Shown piece after piece: positions 25,675-38,223 of a DNA stretch of 64,000 nt. A program made the translations under genes and the position numbers. Below the pieces are notes generated by a model that did no database searches, was not told the origin of the DNA, and saw only the letters and a list, made by a program, of their open reading frames with translations. The DNA is from Chrysoperla carnea (lineage: Eukaryota > Arthropoda > Insecta > Neuroptera > Chrysopidae). Where the stretch lies: assembly GCF_905475395.1 (NCBI RefSeq), contig NC_058340.1, positions 67,434,181 to 67,498,180 on the forward strand, given 5' to 3'. Numbering within the stretch: the first letter of the stretch is position 1; the number at the start of each line of letters is the position of its first letter.

Positions 25675-26262
25675 GAAGCCGGCGAGCTTGCCAGAAATGA
25701 CAAAATGCTGCCGGACACAAGCATCAATAAATATCCGGGAGTTCCATTTGCGAACTGCAAGTTGCTGCTTAAAGAGGATATCTTAAAAAAAGCCAATCTT
25801 AGACGGAGGGAGGAACGTACAAGACAGATATGGTCCGAGTACAATCGTAGGCGTTTCGAAGATCTTATATCACTTCCAAGGGCCTCTGTTCGCAAAGTTG
25901 TTGCGGCTATTACAGTACATTGGTTGGGCGGCAGGCATGCTGAACGCCTGAGCCTGGCAGGGTATCACGACTAGTGCAGGAGCTGTCACAGTGGTGAGGA
26001 AGAGGAGACAATGCCTTATCTTTTCTCTCACTGTCCAGCTCTTGCCATGTGGTGGACTTACTTGAGCCAGCCTCTATTTAATGACCTCTCTGTCCTAAAG
26101 TCCCTCGACATGAAAGCTCTCCTGCTGTTCTTAAACAGCTCCAAATGGTTCATGGAGTAGTGGCCGGGGATGGGCCAACCATTTTTCGGTATCACAACGG
26201 ACCATATGGTCTAAGTGTGTCCCACCCCCAGGACAGCCACTCTAACCAAACCTAACTTTCTA
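25675..26262 (+). pseudogene. LINE (jockey/I-like) ORF2 C-terminus with 3'UTR, broken
   Basis: Encodes the end of a non-LTR retrotransposon polyprotein: the tail of RNase H (gene text reads GELARND...), a linker with RQIWSEYNRRRFEDLISLPR, AITVHWLGGRHAERL, then the CCHC-type cluster CRSCHSGEEEE...LFSHCPAL, and ends LLFLNSSKWFME. An in-frame TAG at 25972-25974 separates the linker from the Cys cluster, so the copy is dead. The natural stop is at 26158-26160. A GC-richer 3'UTR with cggtatcacaacggacc and ccaggacagccactctaacc follows. Homologous tails are at 11300 and 47040. The reverse transcriptase is absent (5' truncation near 25675). Confidence 0.85.
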
Positions 26263-28818
26263 TAAGTACACCTAGACTACATATCTATAAAATCAGAAAA
26301 AAGTTGTCTAGTTTACTTGTAGCCATTTATTCACACATATGTGGGTAGTTCCTTGTTCAATATTTTGTCGTCCGTTTAATATCGAATTTTAAAAATAATT
26401 GTACCTGTAAAACAATTAATACATAACCAATTCACAAAATATTTAAAAAAAAAAAAGACAATATAATTATTGTTTTAAAAATAGCTATAATAATAGATAC
26501 TGTTCAAATATTTTAACGAGGATAATTTTTTATCATTAAATAACTCAGCTGTGTAATTAGAGCAGGCGCAAGATAGAGTTGAGTGTGCAAAAATCGAGGA
26601 GCGCTTTTTGTCAATTGATTCTTGTTCAGAAAAGCTTATAGATTAATATTCCGGCTGTTGCCAGAAACCCTATTGGGCCAATATATCCCTCCCTAGAATC
26701 AGTCGAATGTCTATTTTTTTCCACCAAATAAAGCTACCCAAGTGTTTTGGGAAATTTTACGTCAAAAAGGCTCTATGTGATTTTTTCCTAAAGTTCGCCG
26801 TTTTTGAGCTACCAACATTACAGTCTAGGACAGGGCGAAATTATAAAGATTATTTGCTATTTCGACAAGGGAATCATTTAAACAGATTTTTGGTCAGTCA
26901 ATTTAAACCCCACAATTCTATCCAATAATGGTTAGTAGAAAACATATAATTATGACCTTTTGTAACATCATTATTTTATATTATAGTTATAGGTAGATTT
27001 TTTGTCCATTTTCTAATATTTAAACTGTAATTATTGTTGTTAGGGTTGTTATCATATTTTTATTTTGTTATCAATTTACTTTTTAAATTTCAGTAAAAAA
27101 TTTATGCTATAATATTATTGTTGGCTGGGAAATGATAACATGATTCATACTTTCCACATATTGCAATCGTATTTAATTTTTCATTGGTCAAATTAAATGA
27201 ACTTGAAAATGCTGAAATGTGCTACCTCATTTTAATGTATCTTAAGTTTTGAAAATGTACCAATAAGGTCCAAATTCGACAAGTAATTTCAGATTCAAAT
27301 TTTCAAATGTCTTAAAAGACAAACACAGTTTAGAAGTATAGTTATCGGGAGATGAAATAGTAAGAAAAAAGATGCAATTGAGAGCAAATACTTGAAAATA
27401 TTTTTTTTGTAAATGGCAAGGCCAAAATAAACGCAAGTTTGAATGTTGGCCCGTTTGCGTAGTGTTTGACCAAAGAGTATAAGACAGAGAAAAAGTAATA
27501 AAATAACGAAAAATTACGATAATATAATGTAGTTACAATTATTGTTATTTTTGGAGTCGGTGTCATCCAAAAAACTCCAAAAATAATAAGTTGATTTTTT
27601 TTGTTAGAAGAACAAGTATAGGCCTGGTTTCTAAGCGTCATATTCACCACACAGCTTGTTTCATATGTGATTCGTTTATGATGTAGTGACTAGACCACAT
27701 TAATAAAAATGCACTGGGCCGTTGAAAAATTACGTCATATTATTAGAAATTATGATCTGAACAATTACCCAAAGCACAGTTATCATAATTATTGTATATG
27801 TAATAACAGTAATGACAAATTATAAAGTTCATCAAAGTACAAAATTTTTTTGCTCTTGGAAAAATAAATAAATAAATTTTCAAAAATATATTAATACAAT
27901 ATAATGATAAAAAAAAAGCGATTTCGATTTAAGACTCTCAACTGCTTATATACACTTCCTTCCACTTCCTTTCATTTGATTAGAGTTAAACGGATATTGT
28001 GGCTAACTAAAATATCCATAAAAACTTCTTAAAGCAGAGACGTGTCTACAAGATACGATAAAAATAATTCATCAACCTAGAATTCACTTTTATTTTGATT
28101 ACAATCACATGGAAATAAAATCTCTTAGGGGGTGTCCTTAAACTACGTTACTTAATTCCAGCCTCCCACAGGTTTCCACATTTGATTAATGATATTGAAG
28201 GGGCATTGAATCTCGCCTGCTAATAAGACTCAAGAGACAATTATATTATATGCCTCCAGTTTAAAACCACTACCGTTACAGTATTTCACTAGCTCTGAAA
28301 GAGAGCTTTTGTCTAGCTCTGAAAGAGCTGCCACAATAGAAAGGTAAAATATACGAAGATCCACGTTCTCTATTGCTATCAAGCTTTTGCAATGAAAAGA
28401 CTGGCATACTTGGAGCAGGTGAATCAATTACTTTTTTTTTAAGATCTTCTAAGTTAAGAAATTTTGACTTCAAGTTTGTTTAATATGTTTTAAAAAAAGC
28501 TCTAAATCTTTCAAGGGGGCGATTTCTTCTTCAGATAAGCTCTATGGTCTAAATGTGCTTTTTAATATAATCTACCACTGCTTTTTAATCTAACTTAAAC
28601 TAACAGTAAAATTCCATTTATACCCCAGTTTCAAAAATTATTGTCCTCTCCATAAAGCCGCCCTTACTTTACATCCTTACTATTACGTAATATTCAAGAA
28701 AAAACTCCCAATATATAACAATTTCAGCAGTTTTTAATTCTTGGAGAATATGTGAAAGATTATGTGATTATTGCATGAATTATATTAATTTTTTATTAAA
28801 AGAGAAAAAAAAATAAAC
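26263..28818. other. Upstream region of the integrin gene
   Basis: No supported gene. The open frames on the minus strand at 27242-27650 and 28230-28473 show no motif. 28128-28150 (gggggtgtccttaaactacg) resembles the end of the MITE in integrin intron 20. Promoter elements of the integrin gene were not recognisable. Confidence 0.4.
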
Positions 28819-30656
28819 ATGTTAAAATTAATTTACTTTATAATAATTATTTTAATTAAATGTTATCATTTAAGTGCGTATAATGTGAATACTGATAGTA
28901 TTATAATTTATAAAAATGCAGAGCCTACAAAAACAGCAAATGATTCGAATTATTTTGGTTATTCGGTTGTATTTATAAACGATGGGTGAGAAAACAATTT
29001 GTAAAATTTGGAATAATGTAAGGAATCTGTTCGACGTACTCTTTGGTCAATACATTCTTGTATTTTCCGATTTAATCGATAGGCGAATATAACAGCTAGT
29101 AGTAGGAACATGAGTAAAACCTCTCGAATTTTAAGCAAATTATCTAAAATATCAAGTCATTACTTCTAAAATTCCGTATCAGATAATAAGTTTACCCAGG
29201 TATCTAAAATTCAAACGTATTTGTGGCGAAATATATACTTGCTGACCCGTGCTAATTCAACTAACTCCATTAAAGACATGACAAACTTGCAGATCATAGG
29301 ATGGATCCAATCCCGAGGCGACTGAGATGGACAAAAACTTTCAGATTTGTACATTCAACCTGTGATTGCATTCATCCTGTTAACCGCGAGTTTGCCATGC
29401 CTTCAATGGGTCGTCGAGTTGGCGCGAGTCTGCGAGTTTTTGTACCTTTTGATCAACCTGTGGTTGATCAGTGAGTTTGTCTATTCTGCCATCCTTCAAT
29501 TTTCAAAAGTTCTAATTGCTCAGGGTTCTAATTGTAAAATTTCTACAAGGCTGTACAAGGTTCAAATTGCATAAGTTCAAATTTACAAGTTCAATTTTCC
29601 AAAGTTATTCTCTGGTTGGGTACTTTTTAAATGCCTTTTTTTTTTAATTTTTTTGCGCCTAGTCTACAAATAGGTGCACCAAAGGCTTCATCAAAATTCT
29701 TCATCAAAAATCCATCAAATAAACGTGGTGCTGTGTATCGTTGTAAATTTAAAAAACCGTGCGAAGAGTTAGATTTAAGAAAATCACCCGGTAAATATCA
29801 CCAAACGTATTAAAAAGTAAAAAACTGAAATTTATTTTACGAGTATTTCTTTCAGATAAAAATAGAGTATCAACAGATGAAAATTCATGGATCGGAAGTT
29901 CTATGGATGTAGATTTGACCACAGGACGAACTGTGGTATGTAAAATAAATTTATTTCAAAAATCCTATTATTTTATCCACGGATATCATCGACAGACTTT
30001 TGTTACCAAAATGACTCAGATGATTTTCCAGTATGTCTCTCGTTGTATGATGACAATGCAATGAAACAGATATTTTGTTATGTTAAGGACGTCAAAAGAA
30101 TACGATCTTAAACTATGTCCATTGAATCATCAGACACCTTATATTTTACTTAAAACTACCGTTGATGTATAATATTTTTTAGATTTGTGGTAGTCGTTGG
30201 ACAATTATAGATCATAGACTGGATCACCCTAATTTGACAATGGGTGTTTGCTATGTTACCGTAAATAAACTAACTTTACCAATATTACCACTGCATGAAA
30301 AAGGTAAGTCATTTTTATGAATATTTGAAACTTTTACGTTCGTTTATCTGTTTGGAAATTTAGCCTTTATCGTCATTTAAAAGTTAAATCAGATTTTAAC
30401 TGACAAGATACATGAAAAATTGTTCTTGATAAAAATGTATCTGTGAAACTTGAACCCATCAATCTGATATCAATCCCGAAGGAGAAGCTGTGGCTGTGGG
30501 CTTTCTGTATGGCGTCTGGCTTCGACAGCTTCATATGCTTAAAATAGAACCTCTTACCTAGCAAACTCTCGCTTTCGAGTGACAGGTTGTTTAAAGGCGA
30601 GCACAGAGGAACTCTTGGTCTAAGTTCTAGGGATCCATTTACCGTATCCCTCTTAT

Positions 30657-30688
<32 letters not shown>

Positions 30689-33600
30689 CCACAATTCAAA
30701 AATTTGTGGGAGGATAAAACTTGATTTGACCTAATAATTTTTTTGCAGGGCAATATTATTATACCTTGAACATTACCAAAAGACCTGTGAAGATTATGCA
30801 ACAAGCTAATGGTCTTGCAGGATTTTCTGCCCATTTTCCTAAAAAGTCTAAGGTATAATGTTAAAAATAAATTGATTAAATAAAAAAATAGGCTATATAT
30901 TTTTCTTTTTTAGGTTGCCGAGCTATTATTAGGCGCGCCTGGCGTATTTGATCGAAACGGCGCTACTATTTTGTACCAACCAGACAGCAAAACTTTTAAA
31001 AATAAAAATAATAAGTTAAATACTGATGTACTTTTTAAAAATGAAATTATTAATTATTTTTACCTTCCACGTAATGCTGATAATTACATAGGTAATAATT
31101 AATCAATGTATCCAAAGTGTATAAATATTATATTTTCTCTTTTCAATGTGGAAGAGGGTTCCAAACTCCTGGGTGCTATCCTATAGGATTTTATCTTTTG
31201 CCAGCCGACAATAGACATGATTATATAAAATACCAAAACAGTTATAAACCACAAGCCCATGCTGAAATTTTTCGGATGAAATGACTAACTAATTTGACTA
31301 GTGAGTTTACAATCATTCAATTATGATGAATGAGATATTATGAATGGTAGAAATTGGAGGCGTATACTTCTCGAAAATAGCCTATTAAATTTCCAGGTGT
31401 TTTGAAATAACTATCAAATACCACGCCTAGCCTTGTACACATGAGACTTAACAAACTTTATTATTTATACACATCAATAATCGTTTGCTTTAGCTTCTCA
31501 ATTTTTACTAACTAATATGATTTAATTTCCAAATAGGGTATCAAGTTTCGTCCGGAAATTTTATAGCCAAATCAGATATATTATATGTAACAAGTGCTCC
31601 CCGAACACTGAACTGTACGGGTCAGGTAAATAATTATGGACCAAGAGATAGGACGAAAAAAGATTTATTTATGCTAATCTTCCGGAAGGTTGTAGCCGAG
31701 TTACATGGAAAAACTTGAATGGTCGTATAAACGCTGGTTTTTGCGACACTTTTTGAAAACGGTACCTAAATATTTTTTAAATTAACTGTACAGTTTTGAC
31801 ATGTCCAGTAATCCGACATTCACTTCCCTTCTAAAAAATTCACTTGAAAATCTCAATCAGGGCTACCTTCAGATGGTCGTGACTTTGCGGCAGGTTAGCA
31901 AAACTTAAATTTTTTTTCGTGCAGGCACTTGATTTATTACGTCTGTCCTCCAATAATTGGAGGCAAACACTTCTCCTTTACTTTAACTATGTTTCTTGAT
32001 TTATTTAGGTGGGTATAATGAAATTTCCAAATAAGACACCGGATCCAAAAAGTAAAAACCCATATGTAGATGATAAAAAAAAACTATTTTCACACACAAT
32101 CGATGGAACACAAGTTGGTGAATATTTTGGTGCTAGTCTAGAAGTAACAGATCTAAATAATGATGGATTAGATGATTTAATTGTTGGGTCTCCATTTTAT
32201 ACTAAACATATGGAGGAAGGAAGAGTTTACATCTATTTAGGACGTTCGGTAGCTATAAAACAGGATGACGCTAAATGAACGATTGCAATTCCTTTATTAT
32301 TAATTACAAATTTTCTTTAAAAATTCATTTTTAATTTTGTTTTTAACACTTGAAGTATTTAATTTCAGTATTTAATCAAGGAGTATACAATCATTTTGCT
32401 ATGAAACAAAAAGTTTGAAAATAAGCCTAGTCTGTTTTTTAGTTTTTATTTTAAAAAACTCGCAAAAAATAGACTCACGATCTAAAAATTTACCGCTTAG
32501 GAAAAAGCAGGTTATAGAAATAATAATAACATTTAATTTTATTCAGTTTGCAATTTGTATAACATATCTGTAATAAAATTGCCTATAAATGAAAAGAAAG
32601 AAAATTACTGGTGAAATAATAATAAGATTGAATTTTTTCAGTTTGCATATTTATCACCTATATATTATTTCTCTAACCTGTTTTTAGCCACGAGTACCGC
32701 ACAGCCCCGGAATTCCGAACTGGTAGAGCTTTTTTCTTAATAATAAAGAATATTAGGAATATAACGTTCATTTTAGGTCATCATATATAAAAATAGCAAC
32801 AGTCGAATAATTTGATGAAATAATTCTTTTAGAAAAATTTTGGAGATAAAGAATCAACTTACATAGATGGTAATGTTCCTGGCGGTCGATTCGGCACTGC
32901 AATATCGTCACTTGGTGATATTGATGGTGATAAATATTCAGGTAATTAAGGCTATACTAATTTATAGTACCTTTTGCAGTACCTCTACTCCAATCAAAGT
33001 CTCACTAAAACAATTCAATATATTCCCTATAATCCTAAATCCGTAAAAAGCTTATGCTCTTTGCCTACCTGTTAAATCCACCACTGATTTCGCCTTTCAA
33101 GTTTTTTGGGCGTAGACCTGCGGACTTTTAGGTCCATATAAATCTAATAATTTTATGCAGATTTCGTGGTTGGCGCACCATACGAAGATGAATATCGCGG
33201 AGCGATTTATATATATAATGGATGTGATAATGAAAAAGGTTTATCCAGCCGAAAACCACAACGAATTCGTGCTATTGAAATAAATTCTATCCTAAAAGGA
33301 TTTGGTATATCGATGGCTCGGCCCATGGATTTAGACGGCGATAAACATGAAGGTAATAAAAATATTTAATACTTTAGAGGTGTTCATAAAATCACCTAAA
33401 TAGTCCATTTTCGGTTGTCTATTCGTCCGGTTGTCCGCTTGTCTGTCTGACAAGACGATAACTCAAAAAAGATATCAAACTTAAGTTTTTACAGCGTGCT
33501 CAAGACGTACAAGGTGAGGTCGAGTTCGCAAATGAGCAACATAGTTCAATTGGGTCTTGGGTACGTAGGACTTATCTTGTAAACGATTTCGATTTGCGTT

Positions 33601-36600
33601 AGTGAAATATGCATATTATAGATGTTACACAGAAAATTTTATTTGGTTTAGATTTGGCTGTTGGATCACATTTATCTGGGCACGTTGTTGTCTTAAGATC
33701 ATGCCCCACAGCAATTTTCGAAGCCAAGTTTGAAACGAATTCAACAACAATAAAAGGCAAAGAAACCAAATTTCGTATCAATGCTTGTATTAAATATACT
33801 GGAAAAAATATTCCATATCACACGTGTAAGTTGTTCATTTTTTTTATTAAATTTTCCAAATATTTTCATAGAATTGGATTTCAGCAATACTTCGTTATTT
33901 TAAAACTGATACAACTCGAACGACTTGCGAGCAAGATTTACGACCCAAAAATGTTACATTGACAAAAGATGGTCCTAATTGCGAAGAATTTGAATTTTCA
34001 GTCGTAAGTAGCAAATAGTTTACCTTTTAAAAATTATAACTAAATCGTCAGATCGTGGGACACCACGGTTTTTTTAAATGATAAATACATACTTGATACT
34101 TCGTGAGTGGCTTTAAAAAACTCGCGAAAAATAGACTCACGATCTAAAAATTTACCGCTTAGGAAAAAGCAGGCTATATAAATAATAATAAGATTTAATT
34201 TTATTCAGTTTGCAATTTGTATAACATATCTGTAATAAAATTGCCAATAAATGAAAAGAAAGAAAATTACTGTTGAAATAATAATAAGATTTAATTTTAT
34301 TCAGTTTGCAATTTGTATAACTTATCTGTAATAAAATTGCCTATAAATGAAAAGAAAGAAAATTACTGTTGAAATAATAATAAGATTTAATTTTATTCAG
34401 TTTGCAATTTGTATTACATATCTGTAATGTCGGCTTCCTTTTGACGAGTCTAACCAACCTTCTTCTATGATTTTTTTCGAAAAGGCTGCTTATTTGAAAA
34501 CGCACCACTTTCGAAAAAAGAGTAAGGAATGTTTGGAAGACTCGTCAAAAAGGAAGCCACTCACGAAGTTTCAAGTATGTATTTATCATTTTAAAAAAAA
34601 CCCGTGGTATCCCACGATCAATATTTTTTTTTTTTTTAGAAAAATGACGCAAATTTTATGAGGCCAATTACCATAGCAATGGCAATTGAATTTATACCAC
34701 CAAAAATTGAAAAAAGTACCATGTGGATTGGCAATGAAGGAACGGAAGGTATGTTTTTGTAATAAAGAGTTTTCCATTAAGAATGGTCGAACTTAAAACT
34801 CAAATGAACACACCTTAAAAAGTATAAAAAATATAACCAGGATTTTTTACAGGTTCAGATAAGTTCACAAATGAATGTTTAGTAATGAATGACCAACTAT
34901 CAAAATTAAAGGATACAATCGATATGAACTTTGAAGTCCAATGCTCTGGATGCGAATGTGACTTAAATTTAAATGCTACGTTCTTAAGCCATAAGTAAAA
35001 ACTACAAAACCAATCAAGAGAATTTTATTAAACACAAGTGATATTATTTTTTTATAGTGAAGTTATCGATACTTATACAATTGGTTCAAACCAGCCATTG
35101 GCATTAACAATAACAATTACAAATAATGGCGATGCTACAGCATTTTATTCAAAATTATATATTAAATTACCAAATCAAATGGAGATAGCACAGACATCGT
35201 GTGAAGGGAATAAAACCTATTTGGAATGTCGATTAAATAATCGATTTGAGACAAACCAAACGGTAATTATAGGTATATTAGTCCAAGCAAATTAGAAATT
35301 TGTTATTAGTTGATTTTCGTTAAATTCTGGATACGCACTTGGATTGTATTCGGTGTTAACCGGAATTTGTTTTGTTTATTAACTAAATTTAGACATTTAA
35401 AATTTAAATTGTAAAGGAATTATTAAAAAATTCGAGGATATGCGCTCAATATGCGATTTCCGATTTAAATTTAAAACAATTAATTATTATTTTTAGATTG
35501 CATTAGTTTTCGACATGGATATAATAAGTTATTTCGATCGATTAAAAACTCCCGAAACAAATTTAACATTTGAAATATCGATAACAACTAAAACTGATGA
35601 AAAATATTCCAATCATATTGTTAGTACATTGGAACTAATTAGAGAAGTAGGAATTCAAATTACCGGGTAAGATATTCAAACATTGCAAAGTAAAGAAACT
35701 AATTGTTAAATAATTGCGAAAAAATATTGCTGGTTATTAAACTTGATTTAAAACTTGGAATAATTTATTGAAACTTTTTTTCACAGAAAAGCTGAACAAG
35801 AAACATATTCGAATACCGAAGAACATAAAATTAATGAAAGCATTAGTTTCGAACATTCTTACGAAGTAAAATTAATATTAAAAATATTATAAAATATATT
35901 CTTTGAGGTATATTTAATAGTCAATTTTTTTTAGATTCATAAATTTGGAGTCAGTCCTTTAGAAAATATGTTAATAAATTTATTCGTACCAACCGAATAC
36001 TCAACACTCAAAGGCAATACATATACAATTGCTGTAATCGATAAAATTCACGGTTATTTTGCTGGCAAAGAAATTTCTTGTCAAGTTCTTAATGGAACAG
36101 TTCAAAATGAAACATTATTTTACAACAATTCTAGTTCATTTAATGAATCAGAATTGATTACAAATTCACTTTCAGAAGATCGAACATTCATGTTAAATTG
36201 TTTTGAAAATTTGGTTAAATGTTCACAAATTGTATGCCCAATTGAATCTGTAATTTATTCGGATCAAAGAATAAAATTAAATTTAAAAGTGAATTTATCG
36301 ATACCAATGATTCAAGGTTTGTAAATTTTAATTTGGGTGCCTTTAAAAGTCGAGCTATTGGTAAATGTAATTTTTTTCAACACCTTTTCTAAAGAAACAG
36401 TTTTTTCTTACAGATAAGTTAATCGGAATTAAAAAGTTTATCCAATATTCCACAAATGTTTTTGCCAAGATAGAAGATTACACAGAAATAAAATTATTAT
36501 CTAATGACAGGTTCGATATAAATTTTCTTAAGTTTCTCCTAAATTTTTTTAAAATCGATTTTTCCTGAATACATTTTAGCATGCATACTGCGACAGTAAC

Positions 36601-37418
36601 GACAATATTTAGCCTCGGATTACCAGGCAAAATATCACTCTGGATTATAGTAACAGCTGCAGGGATTGGAATAGTTGCACTTTTATTATTAATTTTCTTA
36701 CTTTCAAAGGTAACAAACTAACATATGGGCATCCATAAATTAAGTCAGACAAATTTTATGATTTTTGTAGCCCCTCCCCTCATCTTTGTCACAGGCAGTC
36801 ACTTTTGTGAAACACCCTTTTCCCTGGTATGACATCACATATTTTTCAATTTTATGTTTACTAATAATTGTGTAAAAATTTTTGACCTCTATTACACAAT
36901 GCCACTTTTTGTTGACCCCCCCTCCCACCTTCCCTTAACGTGTGAAGTTATTATGGGATGGCCCCTTAAACCTAACAAAAAAACTGCAGGAGACCAACTA
37001 AGTGTTTAGAGGACAGTTACTTGAACCCGCGTCCAAGTGCCCACATACGCATTTTTAAATCGTATGGGTACCAGTTATTTCCGAAATATCACACAACTGA
37101 CTGGGAGGTGGTTTTCTCTTTTGTTCATTTTCTTAAAAAATTCGTTAAGTATTACCCGTCACCTAGCTGATTTCTTTCGTTTTGAACTTAGCTTTCATAA
37201 AAGTTGATTCAATATTTCTTTTATGTATAGTGTGGATTTTTCCGGCGCGAGAAAAAGAAGCAATTGGAGAATTTAATTCAAGAAGAAAAAAGGGTAAGTA
37301 ATTTTTAAATTTGGTTATAAGAATTTAAATTTTTATGAAATATTTAAAATTTCAGAGAACTATGATGGAAATTGAAAGCTTTAATTACGAGGAAACTTTT
37401 GACGTACCAATAAACTAA
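28819..37418 (+). CDS. Integrin alpha subunit (insect PS type), complete, 22 exons
   Basis: Cell-surface matrix receptor subunit that would pair with a beta-PS chain. Exons: 28819-28985, 29663-29790, 29856-29935, 30183-30303, 30749-30852, 30914-31091, 31537-31625, 32009-32248, 32833-32941, 33161-33352, 33652-33825, 33885-34003, 34640-34748, 34853-34994, 35058-35262, 35497-35666, 35787-35865, 35935-36316, 36414-36510, 36580-36709, 37231-37293, 37356-37418. All phases agree, giving 1046 aa. A hydrophobic signal peptide (MLKLIYFIIIILIKC) leads into the FG-GAP beta-propeller, which starts with YFGYSVVF. Calcium sites are DLNNDGLDD (residue ~337), DIDGDKYSD (~398) and DLDGDKHED (~462), followed by VGAP/VGSH motifs. 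There is no I-domain. A Cys-bearing thigh/calf ectodomain with many NxT/S sites follows, then a membrane helix (~981-1004) and CGFFRREKKK, the conserved GFFKR beta-binding tail. No furin site was obvious. I lean to the divergent PS3/4/5 group, so no symbol is given. Confidence 0.95.
30657..30687 (+). repeat. (ATT)n microsatellite in integrin intron 4
   Basis: About ten tandem att units. A minus-strand open frame with a run of isoleucines crosses it and is spurious. Confidence 0.95.
32440..32605 (+). repeat. Dispersed repeat family A (copy 3) in integrin intron 8
   Basis: Reads aatagactcacgatctaaaa, ttaccgcttaggaaaaagc, tttattcagtttgcaatttg, then aaattgcctataaatg. Nearly identical to the interior of the element at 34051-34619, but without its outer inverted repeats. 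Confidence 0.75.
33370..33605 (+). repeat. Interspersed repeat family K (copy 3) in integrin intron 10
   Basis: Reads gaggtgttcataaaatcacc, the pyrimidine-rich tract gtccggttgtccgcttgtct, acgataactcaaaaaagata, gttcgcaaatgagcaacata. Same order and strand as the copy at 14545. Confidence 0.75.
34051..34619 (+). mobile_element. 569-bp inverted-repeat element with internal 96-bp tandem repeats
   Basis: Ends gatcgtgggacaccacgg and ccgtggtatcccacgatc open ~62-bp terminal inverted repeats (34051-34113 and 34554-34619). Inside are ~2.6 head-to-tail units of 96 bp (family A sequence, unit starts at 34181, 34277 and 34373) and a further inverted pair, ggcttccttttgacgagtc (34435) with gactcgtcaaaaaggaagcc (34539). 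No ORF, so it is non-autonomous. It lies in intron 12 of the integrin gene; its right end is 20 bp upstream of the exon-13 boundary. Confidence 0.85.
36725..36972 (+). mobile_element. MITE-like element in integrin intron 20
   Basis: Left end gggcatccataaattaag and right end aagttattatgggatggccc are imperfect inverted repeats. GC-rich pyrimidine tracts (agcccctcccct, gaccccccctcccacc) follow inside. This layout is a familiar animal MITE type. No ORF. Confidence 0.65.
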
Positions 37419-37424
37419 ATTTTC

Positions 37425-37562
37425 GAAAGCAAAATGTACCCTATGTTCTTTCCCAGGATTCCATCTATCTCAAAACCGAAAATCATCTAAATTGGTTTTG
37501 CGATTTAGACGTGAAAACGTATCAGACAGGCAGAGTTGCTTTCCCATTTATATTATTAGGAT
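37425..37562 (+). repeat. Retroposon-like family H (copy 2) after the integrin stop codon
   Basis: accctatgttctttcccagg, catctatctcaaaaccgaaa, gatttagacgtgaaaacgta and cagacaggcag match 9410-9515 in order. It begins within 10 bp of the stop codon at 37416-37418, so it would form part of the integrin 3'UTR. Confidence 0.7.
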
Positions 37563-38223
37563 TCAACTGTCTTAAGATTCACTAGGTTAATAAAATAGTT
37601 GTTAATTATAGATATTTAACAGTTAATCCGGCCCAAATAGAGGATAAAAATAATTTAAATAACACTTAAATATTAATTTAATAATCCAGCAAAGTAATTT
37701 ATTTTAATATATTTTATATATACAAACTTTTTTTAATTTATTTTTTAAATTAGCATTTACATTTATACCTTGGCAAGTAATAATAATAATTTTCATGTAT
37801 TTTATAAAAAAAATTAAGAAAAATAAAGACGTAAAATATGAAAACTAATATCTTACACATAATAATAAAGGATATATATTTATTTTTTAATTTTGTTTTG
37901 TTCTGGAACAATTTATTTAATATAGTGTTATCTAATTTAATATAATTAATTAAAACATGAAATAATTAATGAATATAATACACTTTTATTTTTTTTGTAA
38001 ATTATATTTCGTTTTATGTATTTATAGAAAAATATTATGCATGAATTATTATATTTCTTTTATATTGTAGCAAAAATTCTGGTTTATTAAAACTTGTATT
38101 TGAAAACATTAACATAAATGGCACATTTTCTTTTAAAAATTAATAACAAAGATACATTTTTGAGCAATTTTATTTATTTATCTTTCTTCAGATTAATAAA
38201 ATTCTTTCTGCAGCTAACAAATG
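37563..38223. other. Integrin 3' flank and convergent gap
   Basis: AT-rich. aataaa-type polyadenylation signals occur, for example near 37821 and 38120-38200, and could end the integrin transcript. No coding signal. Confidence 0.4.

Noticed and set aside
25479..25895. 138-codon minus-strand frame
   Set aside because: Antisense shadow of the LINE ORF2 remnant on the plus strand.
30373..30834. 153-codon minus-strand frame with poly-Ile
   Set aside because: Runs across integrin intron 4, an (ATT)n microsatellite and exon 5 antisense.
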